A program made the translations under genes and the position numbers. This document shows, in pieces, positions 1-12,600 of a stretch of DNA of 64,000 nt. The DNA is taken from the NCBI GenBank assembly GCA_022497155.1, contig MU385739.1, forward strand, positions 310,001 to 374,000. The letters are read 5' to 3'. The stretch comes from Whalleya microplaca. Lineage: Eukaryota > Ascomycota > Sordariomycetes > Xylariales > Xylariaceae. Each line of letters opens with the position of its first letter. Position 1 is the stretch's first letter. The notes under the pieces were generated by a model, which saw nothing but the letters and a program-made list of their open reading frames with translations, searched no databases and was not told the origin of the DNA.

Positions 1-375
1 AATGTGGATGGCGAATCTGCCGTGAAGTTCAGATTTGCATCCTCCAATACAACGCAGTCTGGTAAAGCTAGGCTTCAGAGTACCGATGCCTATCAAGGTC
101 CCAGCCAGCTCGCAACCTCCCAGCACACCAGTTACCCTTTGTTTAGGGAATTTAGGCAAATTCCCGGTCTAAACTCAGATTCATGGATGCAGTGCGTCCA
201 TAAAAGTATTAGATATCCGCATTCGCCCATTTAGCAAGCCTCCATTCCCAGTCAAATCCATGGTTAATTGAGTTGATGTCCTCAAAACAACAACAACTCA
301 ACGTTCACTTGTGAAACTTGAGCAATATATCAGCAAATCGAGTAGGTTTCCTTGCCCCTTGGTGTTGATTCAGTC
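1..375. other. Window edge and downstream flank of the GTPase gene
   Basis: No complete gene is seen here. A 76-codon plus-strand frame (4-234) has no recognised domain, but it contains the peptide STDAYQGP. The same peptide occurs in the zinc-knuckle protein at about 9.1 kb, with similar DNA (about 24 of 29 bases alike by eye). This could be a diverged fragment of a related gene or chance. Bases 240-375 are probably the 3' region of the minus-strand GTPase gene. Confidence 0.25.
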
Positions 376-3300
376 TTAATCAATAGGGACATCGCGGAAG
401 CGGTCGTCCACTTCCTCGAGCAGCTTGAATACTTCGTCGCGCGTCTTCTCCGATGTGAAAGTGTCGTCTTGTCCAGTGATGACGTTGGAGTAGTCCAAAT
501 TCATTCCGTCAAGTATATTCGCAACCGTAGCTTCCAGCCTAGCATGTAGAGTCTCGCACATATTGGCGAGCTTTGCCTTCACAGGCTCTGTCGCAGCAGT
601 AAACATCACCGTTCCGTTCTGCACGAGATCTCCAAGCATACGATCCTGCATGCGAGCAAAACATCCCTTGCCTTCTCGATAGTTAGTTCAATGAGCACAA
701 GATCCTAGACGAACTAGAAGACTTACCTGTTTCTTCAACACATGCGAGGTAAGTTTCTGTCATGTGTAGCGTAATCATTGGGGTAAAGTCCCGGTGTGCC
801 TCGCGCCTCAAAGCTGTAACCTCTCTGCTGAACGATGTCACAGCTCGTTTTATGCCATTCGTACGAGTTCTTAGTTGTGTTTGTAAGATCATCTGATCCG
901 TAAATGTTGATGTCTTCTGTATTCGGGCTTTGATGATTCCATGGAAATCCTGGATTAGCTTTCCCACCACTTCTGTGAATCTATCCATAACTTTCGGTAT
1001 CTTCTGTTCAAATGTGTCTTCCCATGTATTTGCAAGACTCTGTTTAAGTGGATTGACTAGCTCTAGAATAAAGTTAGTAGTTTGCTATTTATATAAATTT
1101 TCTTCTATTGAGAAGAGAATCTGCAATCGACAATGAATATATCACTCAACACAGACAATTCTTACCTTCATTAAAGTTTTTAGGGCCAAACTTTCCTGAA
1201 AATACTCCACTGCATCTTGTTAGCAATTGTGAATAGGGATGAGTGGAATTTGACATACCTGCGCCGACAAGTAGCCTTGTAGGAGACAAAGGGCAGACCT
1301 CCATCGCCCTTTTTTTTCTGTGGCCATTTGTTGGCTATATTTATTGCTTCCTCACTCGCTATCATAACTGACGATTCAAATCGGCCGAAAAGCTGTTTCG
1401 CAATAATTTGCTCGTACTCGTGAACGAGAGTCTCTAGCACGCCTCTTATATCCTACCATGTATCAATTAGCAATGCCATAAAACAAAAGGGTATCATGTG
1501 TACATTTCCTAAGTCCATAAGCGCCACCTTAATCTGGTCCTTTTTTCCCTGCTTCTCTGCGTCGGAGAGCTGAACCTGGTTTTCGTACGAAGAAGACCAA
1601 ATATACAAAGAATTCAAGATTTGAAGAAGGCCATTGAGGAATGTCTTGCCACTGTGTAGGCGTCCTTCTCTGGTTAGGTCCTTTGCATGGGCTTGCAACT
1701 GAGGGATTTCAGTTGCCTTAGAATCCAAGAAGCCTTTATATGCGTGCTCATCCTTTTCCAGTCGACCACAGAGGTCTTGGTAGGCCCGACTGCTGACACA
1801 GAAGACCGGCAACGATTGCGCGACCTTCTTGTAATCCCGGATATCACGTTCCGGGTCAAAATTGTCTGGATTTTCGCGCTGGGAGTTCTCATGGTCAAGC
1901 CTATAGAAATTAGCATAACAGAGACAAACATGCACATATGAGAGCTAGCCTTACTCTTTCACGCCGAGGGCAAAGTCCTTGCGCATTGCACGACGGGCGT
2001 ATTCGTTTCGCTTATGGATACATAAAGACAGGAGACTCGAATGCTCATCTGAATACTCGCTAGAGAGCTTACAGCCAACTTCCATGCCAGCTTCGATCTT
2101 ATTCTCAAGATTTTCCATCTCTTCTAGGGCAGTATTCTTCTTGGATCTTAGGTGATCAATCATCGAGCGAATGTGATCATCAGCCAGTGTCTGACCCTCG
2201 GGGAACTTGGGCATGTCTTTCTCTAAATCATCCCAGAAATCATTTGCCGAGGTGTAGGACAGAACATTTCCCTGAGTCCCAGTGGCATCTACTTTTGACC
2301 TCTTGTTACCTCTCGATCTTTGAGTAGTAATTTTGCGCTTCCTTGAAGGTTCCTTTGGTGGCGAAACGGTCTCTCCTTTTCTGTGACGCGTTTCTAGTTT
2401 CTCCCATTGTGCGAGACGTTGATCAAGTTCCCTGTTGTAGGCTGTTAAAGAGCTCTCGCGGCTTTTGTCTCCTTCAACCTGCAATTGTTCCGCGCTTTCC
2501 CATTCGCGTAGAGTCTCCTCCTTTCTGCGAAGCTTCTTGAGCTGCTGTGCCAATCCCAGACTATCGGCTGCTTCGCCGATAGCGATATCGTCTGTCTTTG
2601 AACAGATGAAAGTAACGTTAGAATAATTACCATCGTACTGAAGCTGCTGCTTGAACGACTGTCCAAGGAGCTTTTTAGCAGCTCTATCATTGGTCGCTCG
2701 GGTTATGGCAGCAACGACCCATATACTGTCGCATTTCTCAATGTACTTGCTAGCAATCGCTGCCCGAGCCGCATTGGAATCTTCAACACCAGGCTAGCGA
2801 GAACAAGTTAGTAAGTCTGCATATAATTTGGCCTGGCACTGGAAGATCTTACCAGGTCGACAATGACAGCACCAGTCGATAAAACATCCGCCTTGGTATT
2901 GATCCGGACGACTTTGATGAGTGGCCACAGCTCCATCTGCCGTGTTTTATCATCTTCTTCACTCTCATCGTCCGATTCTTCGATGACTGTCTTGTTTACT
3001 TTACTGTCGACAAATTGCTCAATACCTTCATAGAATGTGTCGGCATTGTCGCTGTAGATGCGCTTGGTGGTTCCAAGGACCTTGCGGACAGCAGGGTCAT
3101 TTGTGAGAGTTCTAGCGTCAGTTTTGACTAACCTCTCCTTGGTGAGATTCGGGTATACCGCCTTGATCTTTGCCCATGCGACTCCAGCATCAGTCTCTCT
3201 GTTGGTGCTATCTCCGGTTACTGCACCTGTGGACTGAATAAGGTCATGGTAGAGGTATTCCAGTTCACAAAGCCAATCATCTGCAGATATGAACTCTATA

Positions 3301-3953
3301 TTAGCGATATAACATCGGTCCGGGTTGTTAGAAGGATTCCATGATATTTCTGTAATAACGGCAGTACACGCTCGTACGCAATTGGTGGGCACCAGTCTCC
3401 TCTCTTCGAGCAGCGCATTTATGAGTGAACTTTTACCATGGCCAGTACTCCCAACAATTCCTATGATAGTTTGAGGAGTTTTGAAATGTCGTTTAAGGCT
3501 TTTGAGTGACGTGATCCAAACAGAGGCATCACGCTCATCCTTGGACTTGTTCAATTGCTGCAGGATCTCCTCAAGAATATTTGTTCCAATTCTCTTGGAG
3601 TGATCTAGTATGTCGACAGATTCTGATGCTGCGGCTTTATGAAGGAAAGGGAAATTGACTTGTAAAGTAGTAGAAGCAGGCACATCGGATATGTCCATAG
3701 GACCTGGCGTTGTGGGTTCCAACTTGATACGCATTTCATTGTCCTTGGCCGATACGTGATCATTACCTCGCTTACCTTGGACGGCGGAATATATGTCGGC
3801 AAACTGTTTCCCGTCAACAAGATCAGGTACTGGGGAGCTCACGATCGGGTGACCAGGAACTTCTCCCGAGAATGTCTGGTTAATGATGGGACTAGACATG
3901 GCTATGGGAATTGCTCGTAATATTGTGGTAGTATCGCCGAAATTCTTTTTCAT
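376..3953 (-). CDS. Nuclear dynamin-like GTPase, SLIP-GC-like
   Basis: Seven exons on the minus strand: 3953-2853, 2793-1955, 1900-1504, 1452-1259, 1209-1166, 1062-727 and 671-376. The sum is 3207 nt, giving 1068 aa. The G1/P-loop GSTGHGKS lies at residues 168-175, followed by SLINALL. The G3 motif DLPG is rebuilt exactly across the first intron (about 366-369), and G4 SKTD lies at about 432-435. A charged, probably coiled-coil stretch follows (about 445-505), then a basic RKRK/NKRSK patch that could be a nuclear signal. The long helical C-terminus fits the dynamin-like large GTPases of the SLIP-GC type, which are expanded in filamentous fungi and mostly uncharacterised. The start could be Met1 or Met19 (position 3899). 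Intron 3 has an unusual GTACAC donor; the others have GTAAG or GTATG donors. Domain motifs are seen directly; the nuclear role is inferred from the family name. Confidence 0.85.
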
Positions 3954-4704
3954 ATGTCAAAAACCGTCACCTATTGTCCTTGACCCAGCAGGGTGTGTAG
4001 TTGTAGACACCAAAAAGCCTGGTGAATCAGAAGTAAGGTAAGATTGATAGTGGTAGGTATGCCACATGTAAGATGCTGGTCGGAGAAAAGTCTTCTACTA
4101 CCGGGCTAAGTTGAAGGTAGATATTGACTTATTGGGGAGAATCCGAGACTTGATGATGTGGAGAAGGAGCAGTCGAGTATCACAGTAAGGAAAGGTGAAG
4201 TGTAGAAGACAGCTGTCTTCTAAAGCTCGCTCTTAGGTCAAGAACCATTGGCAATGCAGGATATATAGGCAATAAGAACTATAAAATAAAAACGTAGATA
4301 TCGGGATGAGTGAAGTGTATTGTCAAACAGGCCAAACGACGGTGATCAAGTTTGCGGCCTGAGGTCTCGAGGAGAAATCGGAGGGCTTTCAGCTGGACTT
4401 GAATCAAGGCACAGACGGTAGATAGATGGAGTTAATAATGAAAGAGTGCAATGATCGTTTCTATCAATGGAGGTGCAAGAGACTCTGTGTAAGCTCTCAG
4501 CCAACAACTAATGAAGGTGCAAACAGAAGTATTCCGTCGCTCCAGCTCGCGACAGGTAGATGTAGTAAGTAAAGGAGAAATAAGAGAAAGTGATGCTTTA
4601 TGTACCTGCAAGTGAGTGAGTTTAAGGAAAGTGCATATATAGGACTTACCTTCTCATACCTGAGTTGCCATGATGTTGGAGTTGCGGTGCTATCAGACTG
4701 CAAG
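3954..4704. other. Intergenic, upstream region of the GTPase gene
   Basis: No supported gene. Short frames such as 4497-4712 minus have no recognisable content. The region probably holds the promoter and 5' leader of the minus-strand GTPase gene. Confidence 0.4.
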
Positions 4705-4905
4705 TACCGCATTTTCCATGCATAAGGAATTTTGCGCTACAGGCTTTCCAGCTGTCAGTATCTGCCGGTATACCAATTCCTGGTATCCCTGTCAGCTGCA
4801 GGAAAATCAAATTTCGTCTCCTAGCTTTACCTGTCTATCTTTCCCAGCTGAGAGCAGCTGAAATGGCCTGTAGCGCAGAATTCCTTATATATGGAAAATG
4901 CGGTA
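4705..4905. mobile_element. MITE with about 50-bp terminal inverted repeats and TA target duplication
   Basis: The sequence CCGCATTTTCCAT starting at 4707 recurs inverted as ATGGAAAATGCGG ending at 4903. The match extends about 50 bp inward with a few mismatches, through the ATAAGGAATT..TGCGCTACAGGC block of each arm. The element proper is 197 bp and is flanked on both sides by TA (4705-4706 and 4904-4905), as for Tc1/mariner-type insertions. There is no internal coding capacity, so it is a non-autonomous element. It sits between two divergently transcribed genes, about 280 bp before the CFIm25 start codon. A simple hairpin without transposition history is the alternative, but arm length and the TA flanks favour a MITE. 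Confidence 0.7.
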
Positions 4906-5186
4906 CCTACCTAAGGTAGGTACAGGTAGGTGATAGCGTACCTAAGTGGTGAGTACATGTACCGTACCTTGTATATGTAAGTACCTATGTACCTACCTTA
5001 CCTAATAAACACCAAGATCTTCACCGCCTGCCTATTTCAGCTGTACAACTACTGGCAAGCTCCATATGGTTTTAATTCATGTTCAATACATTCAAAGCTC
5101 CGGATCTTTGGAGAGCTTGACGACTTTGTGCATCTACTTCATCCCAGCGCCCAGCACTTCTACAAAACAACACGATCCACGACACG
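4906..5186 (+). promoter_or_regulatory. CCTAGGTA-rich promoter region and leader of CFIm25
   Basis: Bases 4906-5010 are packed with short TACCTA/TAGGTA words in both orientations, giving many small palindromes. This simple-sequence type recurs upstream of other genes in the window (for example 12.7 kb, 43.0 kb, 61.0 kb). The 5' leader of the CFIm25 gene follows. No TATA box is assigned. Confidence 0.3.
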
Positions 5187-6060
<874 letters not shown>

Positions 6061-6287
6061 TGATCATACCTCAGACCTAGTCAAAGTTACTAATACTTTT
6101 GGCTTACAAGAAAGAGCTCTTGTGTTCGGAAAGGCGTCCGGCGTGGCATCACATCACATCACGGCGTTGAGTCTTAGGTTCGTTGAGAAAAACGGCTATG
6201 CTTATAGGTTTGCTTTGGCAACGGGGATTGTGTCGAAGCAGTGTAGTTAATTCACTATGCTATTGGCTCTTGTGCTAGCTTCATTCA

Positions 6288-7069
6288 TCATGCCTTCTCG
6301 CCCTGGATCGTCGCTACGACCCGTCTCGTGTGCCTCACTTGCCGGAACTCGAGGTACCAGATGCCTTGCCAAGTTCCCGTAGCCTTCTTGGTGTTAACAA
6401 GCCTTTCTGCCACTTGCCCAGGACGTATGACTAGCCGAGAGAGCAACTTACCAATTTCCCATTGCTGATAGGGATCGTGACACTAGCCCCTATCAACGCG
6501 CTCTTGATATGTGCCTGCGATTACCCATTAGCTCCTCTAATCAATCTTCCGTAGGTACACCCCCTCCACGAATAACCTACTGGCATATCATCGGGGCCCT
6601 CGGCACTATGCCGATACAGCTCCTGGCCCTTGGGGCCGGCCTCGGGCGCCACGCGATCGAGCGCATCGCTCATGTCGGCGCGCACGTCGTCGTCCCAGTT
6701 CTCGTTCAGCGTCAGCGCGCAGCTCGTGTGCTGCACGAACAGGTTCAGCAGCCCGACCTTGTACCCCTTGATCTCGGGCAGCGCGCTCTCGATGTGGTCC
6801 GTGATCAGGTACGAGCCCCGCGAGCGCGGCGGTAGTGTGAATTGCTTCTGGAACCAGGACATCGTCGGCGGTGGTGGGGTACCTGCTGATGATGATGATT
6901 GGTGGTTGTTGGAATTAGGTTGTTGGCTGGAGGAGGGGTAGAGGTAGGCGAATGGCAGCGTGGAAATGTAGTGGAAGGCTCCGGGGAAGAAGGCGAGTAG
7001 GAGGACGGAGAGAAGGAGGATTGTGTAGAAGTGGTGCGAAAAGGAAGTGGCAGATGTAGATGACGGCAT
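6288..7069 (-). CDS. YjbQ/UPF0047 family protein with N-terminal membrane anchor
   Basis: Exons 7069-6581, 6514-6452 and 6383-6288 give 648 nt, 215 aa. The same frame is open upstream to an ATG at 7162 (246 aa), and a third Met at 6862 would give the bare domain. The core matches the YjbQ (UPF0047, secondary thiamine-phosphate synthase-like) fold. It has LLNLFVQHTSCALTLNEN, then DVRADM, the YRHSAEGPDDMPAH block completed across intron 1, and ATGTWQGIWYLEFR after intron 2. Bacterial members are about 140 aa. Here a hydrophobic helix (FYTILLLSVLLLAFF) and a Ser/Pro/Gln-rich linker precede the domain, so the long forms may be membrane anchored. The biochemical role in fungi is not established. 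Donors are GTAGG and GTAAG; both introns are phase 0. Confidence 0.85.
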
Positions 7070-7528
7070 AGTCGATGGTGTTGCATTAGATCTGATTACA
7101 TCAATTGGTGTCTTGGTGGGGTTCAATGATTCTAGCTTTTGGGCATTTGGAACCTGGCACATCTGATTCGTTCCTCCACTGCATATGTAATCTGTACAGG
7201 TAACCTAGTAACCTAGGGGTTGAACAAAGCATCCCCTATCAAAGAAATTATAGTCTTAACCACTGGCCGGAAAAAGTAGATATAATCCATACCGGTTGGG
7301 ACATATGAAAATACATGCTGTACTTATTTAGATTTATTTAGTTTTATATCACATCAAGGTCAATTATGATTCTTCTGAAGCCCTTTTCTAGGTATTTCGT
7401 AGTCAACATAGTATGTACACAGCTAGCTTAGCTGTCTGCCATAGCTCAGTGTGAGAATTGCGCAATATCAATCCTTTATCAATTCTTGGCCAATTCTTGA
7501 CCGACTTATAAAAGACAAATCCTCATTC
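7070..7528. other. Intergenic, between the YjbQ gene start and the NDUFS6 stop
   Basis: No gene is seen. The left part codes only if the upstream ATG at 7162 is used for the YjbQ-family protein. The rest is AT-rich with no recognised element. It holds the YjbQ promoter and the NDUFS6 3' region. Confidence 0.4.
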
Positions 7529-8215
7529 TCATGCAAGAGGGTAACCTGTCTCTGGTAGCGATTCTAGATGTGCGCGGTTGTGCTCATGTGCCTAGTGATA
7601 CTTGTCAGTCTTTCACTCATTCTAATTATATCTATCCAACTCTTGTGTATCAACTTTGATAATGGTTCTTGCACTATGGTGGAACTCACAAAAGGTAGTC
7701 CACAGTAGCCACAGACAGCGATTTCCGGCTTGTCCGTGTTGATGAAGATGCGAGGATGTCCAGCCGGGCCACCTCCACCATCACAGGCCACCACCCGGTC
7801 GTGAGTCCATCGGACGGGTTGTTTGTGAATGAGCTCTATAGCTGCTCTCGGTTGGGGCTGCAACATCATCAGCCATTGCCCTCATCATATGCATGCGCAC
7901 CTTGACGCTATGTCATCTTACTTGGAGATCGAAGTCGGTCTGCTCGAATCTCGGACCTGACATCGCTGCCGCCCTGGGCCGTTGACTTCTTGACCAGATC
8001 TCTTTCCGGTTCGGTGCTTGTGATATGCCTCTCTCTTCATTCTCTGTCACTCCTAATGAGTCTTCTTCACTCTTGACTTCGGGGGTGGTCTCGCTCTTGG
8101 GGACAACTGTGGTCTTGGCTTCGTGAAGACGGGCGGATGTAGCCAAGGTTCGCTGGATTACAGTTGTTCGCTGCGGAAGCTGCAGCGCCTTGCGCAGCGT
8201 CAAACGCGAAAGCAT
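7529..8215 (-). CDS. NDUFS6: Complex I zinc-binding subunit NDUFS6, mitochondrial
   Basis: Exons 8215-7922, 7857-7690 and 7591-7529 (525 nt, 174 aa). The first about 35 residues (MLSRLTLRKALQLPQRTT onward) are basic and hydroxylated with no acid, as in a mitochondrial presequence. The C-terminal half carries the CHCC zinc motif: ACDGGGGPAGHP gives Cys and His, and CGYCGLPF gives two Cys. This is the accessory subunit of NADH:ubiquinone oxidoreductase (13-kDa A subunit) that binds zinc and is needed for late assembly of the N module. The last exon codes AHEHNRAHLESLPETGYPLA, a typical fungal ending. Introns are phase 0 with GTAAG and GTGAGT donors. It is head-to-head with the zinc-knuckle gene, about 490 bp apart. 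Confidence 0.93.
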
Positions 8216-8703
8216 CGTGCCGTGGTTTCGTCGCTGTCGTCGTCAATTGAGTGAACAGGCTGGTAGAGTGATTTAATAGTTATTATGGACAATTCGAGGC
8301 TGCGAGTAGCTGGGAATTAGGAATTGGATGATTGGCCCGGATGGGAGCTCGGACCACATGACATTTGTGTTCTACGTAATCGTAAGTACCTAGGTATCTC
8401 GTACCTACCTAACGCATTGAAGCTCTGACGAAAAAGAATTTCCGTGTCTATCTTTTTTTTTTCTCTTTATTAGGTCGCGACCGAGGCACGCGGGTAGGTA
8501 TTTCCATCAACATTTCAATAACACGATATCTACGCGTAGCATCATTAACACAGCATCATTCAGGCTTGCAGTGCTCTGATTCAGACTAGCTCCTTCTTTT
8601 GGGTAGCATTAGCTGTTACTGAAGAGACTAATCTTTAAGAACCAAGAATCATCAACTACATCACTGCGAAAGAAATTCCACCAACCCCAGGTGTTTGGAC
8701 AAG
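8216..8703. promoter_or_regulatory. Shared divergent promoter region of NDUFS6 and the zinc-knuckle gene
   Basis: The 488-bp gap separates two divergent start codons, so both promoters must lie here. It contains TACCTAGGTA-type motifs near 8386-8410 and a T-rich tract at about 8452-8468. No specific factor site is assigned. Regulation in common is inferred only from arrangement. Confidence 0.4.
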
Positions 8704-9632
8704 ATGGCGTCGCCCACACCCCCGAAAACCATGTCTTCGAGGCTTCTAGGTATGAAGTTCATGCAAAGAGTAGCTGCCTCGCCGTCACCATCCCCGACTA
8801 CACCAAAAGCCGACGAGCACTCTTCGAAGCGACGAAAGTTGTCGCGGGAAAATTCAGACTCGCTAGTACAAGTAGACCAAGCTGCAATCCAAGCAGCCGT
8901 TGCCGAGGAGGAAAGAAAGCGACAGGGAGCATTGGCACGACGTGCCGCAGAGCTTGGAGATTCACGTTGGGTTCTTGATATGCCAGAGATGGGCAAAACT
9001 GCTAGCCATCAAGTTCAAGCGCCTCTAAATGTGATTCAAGTTGGCTTTGCCCAAATTGATGCCTCTGGTGCTGCAGGTCTCGATTCCGAGTCTACTGATG
9101 CCTATCAAGGCCCAATCCCGCCTTTCAGAAGGTACAATATGGATAAAAAACAGGCAGGTGTTCTCGAGATCTTCGGCTGTGACCACCACGTTCTATGGAT
9201 ATGTGGCTTACTCCATTATAGGTACCAAAAGGAAATAAGTCCGACAGTGATGAATCAGGCTCAGACTCTGACTCTGATTCGAAATCGTCTTCCGATGAAT
9301 TCGGATCAGGACGGCAGCTATATGGTCAAGGACCAGAGAGACGGTCGGATTCATCTCGGACGGCTTTGCAGGACAAGAAAAATGCCGAACGGATTAAAGC
9401 CATGCAATTCGCCGAGAAACGGAGGAAGAAAGAAGTCAAATTGAATCACACGAAAGCATCTTCTGCTTCCGCCCCCAAGCAGCTATCGATATCGTCAGGG
9501 GGTGGCTTATCGTCAATCTCCTCAGGAGGTAACAGTTCTCGACAGCCCATGGATTTCACCTGTCACCGCTGTGGTAAGCCTGGACACAAGGCTGTAGATT
9601 GCAAGAACCAAAATAAGCGGATGGCGCACTGA
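8704..9632 (+). CDS. CCHC zinc-knuckle protein of unknown function
   Basis: Two exons, starting at 8704 (or Met at 8695 in the same frame) and ending at 9632. The second exon is in another frame, so an intron is required near 9154-9231. Two models keep the frame. One is a GC-AG intron 9154-9221 (286 aa). The other is a GT-AG intron 9158-9231 with a purine-rich acceptor (284 aa). Neither is proved. The protein has a Ser/Pro-rich N-terminus, a basic KRRK patch, an Ala/Glu/Arg helix, the peptide STDAYQGPIPPFRRYN, an acidic Ser/Asp run after the intron, a Lys/Arg helix (about KRRKKEVK) and a single C-terminal zinc knuckle CHRCGKPGHKAVDC (CX2CX4HX4C). Such knuckles usually bind single-stranded RNA or DNA; no closer function is recognised. 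Confidence 0.75.
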
Positions 9633-12600
9633 CGTACGCGTGAATGTCCATTGCTTTCGGTAGTGATGCCTAGCTACATTGAACTACACGGTATGATACC
9701 CCCTTCAGCTCGGTCCATAGACGTAACTACGGTCGTAGGACCTTGTTGAATACGCTCCTCTAGCCTGGAGCTCTCAATACCGGATATCCATAGATTGTAT
9801 GCGATATTTGTCTATTCTATACTTTCTCTTCTACTTATGTTCCATCCCAGTCCTATTCTGTCAACGTATAACCTCTCTGCCTGATTAGGGAAACAGGCGT
9901 CACCTGTAGCCAGGGTCAAAGGAAGGTAGCCCCTTCATGGTATCTTGTCTTAGTAGCCATACAAAAATATGGATTTGGCAATGTGGCACCACCAAGGTGT
10001 TTCGGCGTCATGATCCGAATCGCCTCGGATACGATCCCGACGAAACCTTTGGAAACGAAGACATCTCGCTTTGCATGGTGAAGAGTTGAAATTGGTTATA
10101 TAACGGCATCAATTGTAACCACACGCAGAAATGGAAGAGATATTGCATGCATGCAGCCCCTAGACCCCAGCTTCCTGCATGCTTGTGTCATTTGAAGCGG
10201 GTTCGTACCGCTGCCGGGCCTTTATTCCCCGGGAAAAGGCAGAATTTGTACCGTTCAAGATTTCCGACGTGACGGTTTAATGGAACCAACATTGCAATAT
10301 TGGGACTTCTCCCCAGAGCATATGGTCTCTGCATGGTTATATCTCCATAGGCCCGGAATCGGTAAGTTATTACCTGTCTTTCGAACCTCCAGCCATACCT
10401 GCCTAGTTATCTTTGTATTTGGTTTATGTGTTACGTATTTGCCGTTGAAACCCTACGCAGGTTGATTCATTCCGCATGCGCGGTAAATGCGGAACCAGAC
10501 CACAGGGACCCATTGGAACACCTGTACAGGTCTGGCGCAGTGGGAACTTATCATGTGCGTTCCCGGCGGGTAGATCTAGAAGAGCGACGTACAACATGCG
10601 CGCAATTTAAATATTGGATCAATGACGCACCTTGCGGTCCAACAGTTGCATCATAGCCGTCCTTGTCAAACTCAAGGATCAACCCACGCCGGGAGGCTAG
10701 ATGGGAATGCCGGCTCTAAGTCGAGACCCCTACGAGCCATGGATAGAGTCCAAGAGGGACGTCGGCCTGATAATGAATTCTGACGATGCGGTCTACGTGC
10801 AGAAGAGGGTCAATGATCTACTTCGTTTCCGTCAAGGCTGCCCTACATTGAAGCCTAGAGCTTGGAGGATCTTCAGAGTTCTCCGCCTTATACCAAAATA
10901 TTGACACTTTTCTAAGGTGACGACGATTAGTACAAGTCGAACATTGATTGTGACGGTCAACGGAGACGCGCAATACTTGCGAGATCATACCCTGACTTGC
11001 CTTAGTTGAGATCGACAAGCTTCCTATACTTTCTGGGACAATATAGAACTTCAGAGTTCCAGAGATACTTTGCACGCCAGGCCCAAGCAAGGTTAGGTTT
11101 AGGCGGTCTGTGTCCCGGCAGGTGTTGCCGATGGTACCTTATGGCTTACGGACGCAACTCTCGCGGTTGCTAGTCCCAAAAGCCTTAGGCGGAATAGCCC
11201 ACAGCTTCAGACACGAATGGTAGAGGGCGGTGGCTAGGAGGAACAGTAGTTCGTGCCCGATATACGGACCAATGCTTAGCTTGCCCGCACTCATCTAATT
11301 CAACCCTCCGAAATCTCCATAGCTGGTTGCAGTATCACTAACGTCGACTTCTTATGCTCCGAGTTCATCTGAACTATGAGACCTTCCGGCCTTGATACGC
11401 CTAACTAGACAGGTATGGATCTTTTGTGTCACTCACCTACATACCTAGTTAGATAGCGGTGTGGACGGACGACTATGCAGCAAAGGCCTAGCCATACTAA
11501 AACAATACAGACAGAGGCCCCGCCGTCTTATGTAGTCTGAATGTGACCCAAGGATCTGTGAACTAACCGGAAATATTCTGACTGCATCCAAGACCGTCTA
11601 TCGGTTTGCTGGCCCTATCCATGTAGAAACGTGGACGATGGAGCCAGACTCTGTCGCAAACCTTATGGGCCCGCCCTTGTCTTAACCTTGGACATGCTTT
11701 AGATGCCGGCATGAAACCCATCAAACCGGTGCTGTGCTGTTCACCAGGGTGGATACAGTATATTGAGACCTATAGTCTCCACACGAACCCCCATCAAGTT
11801 GTCTGTCGCCTTGTCCTACTGGACCATCCGGCCTATACAGCTTCGCCTTGGCATGTTGAGGACGAGTTGTTGAAGAGAAGCCTATATCAAACTCCGTGGA
11901 GCGTCGAAGCCGTCCATTCGGTTTAATTAGGTACTTTGTGGGGTTAGTCTCTCCATGAGAACCATTACTATAGGTTATAGCACCTATATCAAATACGACC
12001 TAGGGCTTATATCTAGGGTTTATACCTATGTAGGGTTTATCCCTAGTGTTTAAGATATTAAGTACGTAGTGCAAATAATACTACTATAGCAAGCTACTGA
12101 GCTCTATATACACGGATAATTTTTCGGGATATTCCTCTATGCTATGCTACAATAGATATATGAACTAATTATGTCTATGTCAGCTTCTTACGCTAGCAGT
12201 CGGCCCTACATGAAAAGGAGACAAGCTGATAGACTTCATGGGATCCATCAAAGCTGAATATGTATTACAACAGACTAAGCAGCGACACAGCCTCAAGGGT
12301 TCTCAGGTCAAGACGGAAGATTATGTGATCCCCGAACACTATTGAATTTCGTCGTTCTTGACTTATACATGCGTAGTTGTAGAACACTTGTCCTAATAAG
12401 TTCGGGTTCGTTTATTAGTCCCTGAATTAAGAACAAATTCGTCAACGCTGTTCCCAAATAGCACTAATGCCCCCATCGTTTTGAATGATCCCGGTCGCAG
12501 TTCAGCTGCTAATTGTGGACTCCATCCCATCTTTATAGTATATAACCCAGATATATACCTCGAAGCAATGTTGTGATATTCTACGATTCCAATATTGCAC

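Noticed and set aside
11990..12060. TAGGGTTTAT words resembling telomere repeats
   Set aside because: Units are irregular and never form tandem TTAGGG.
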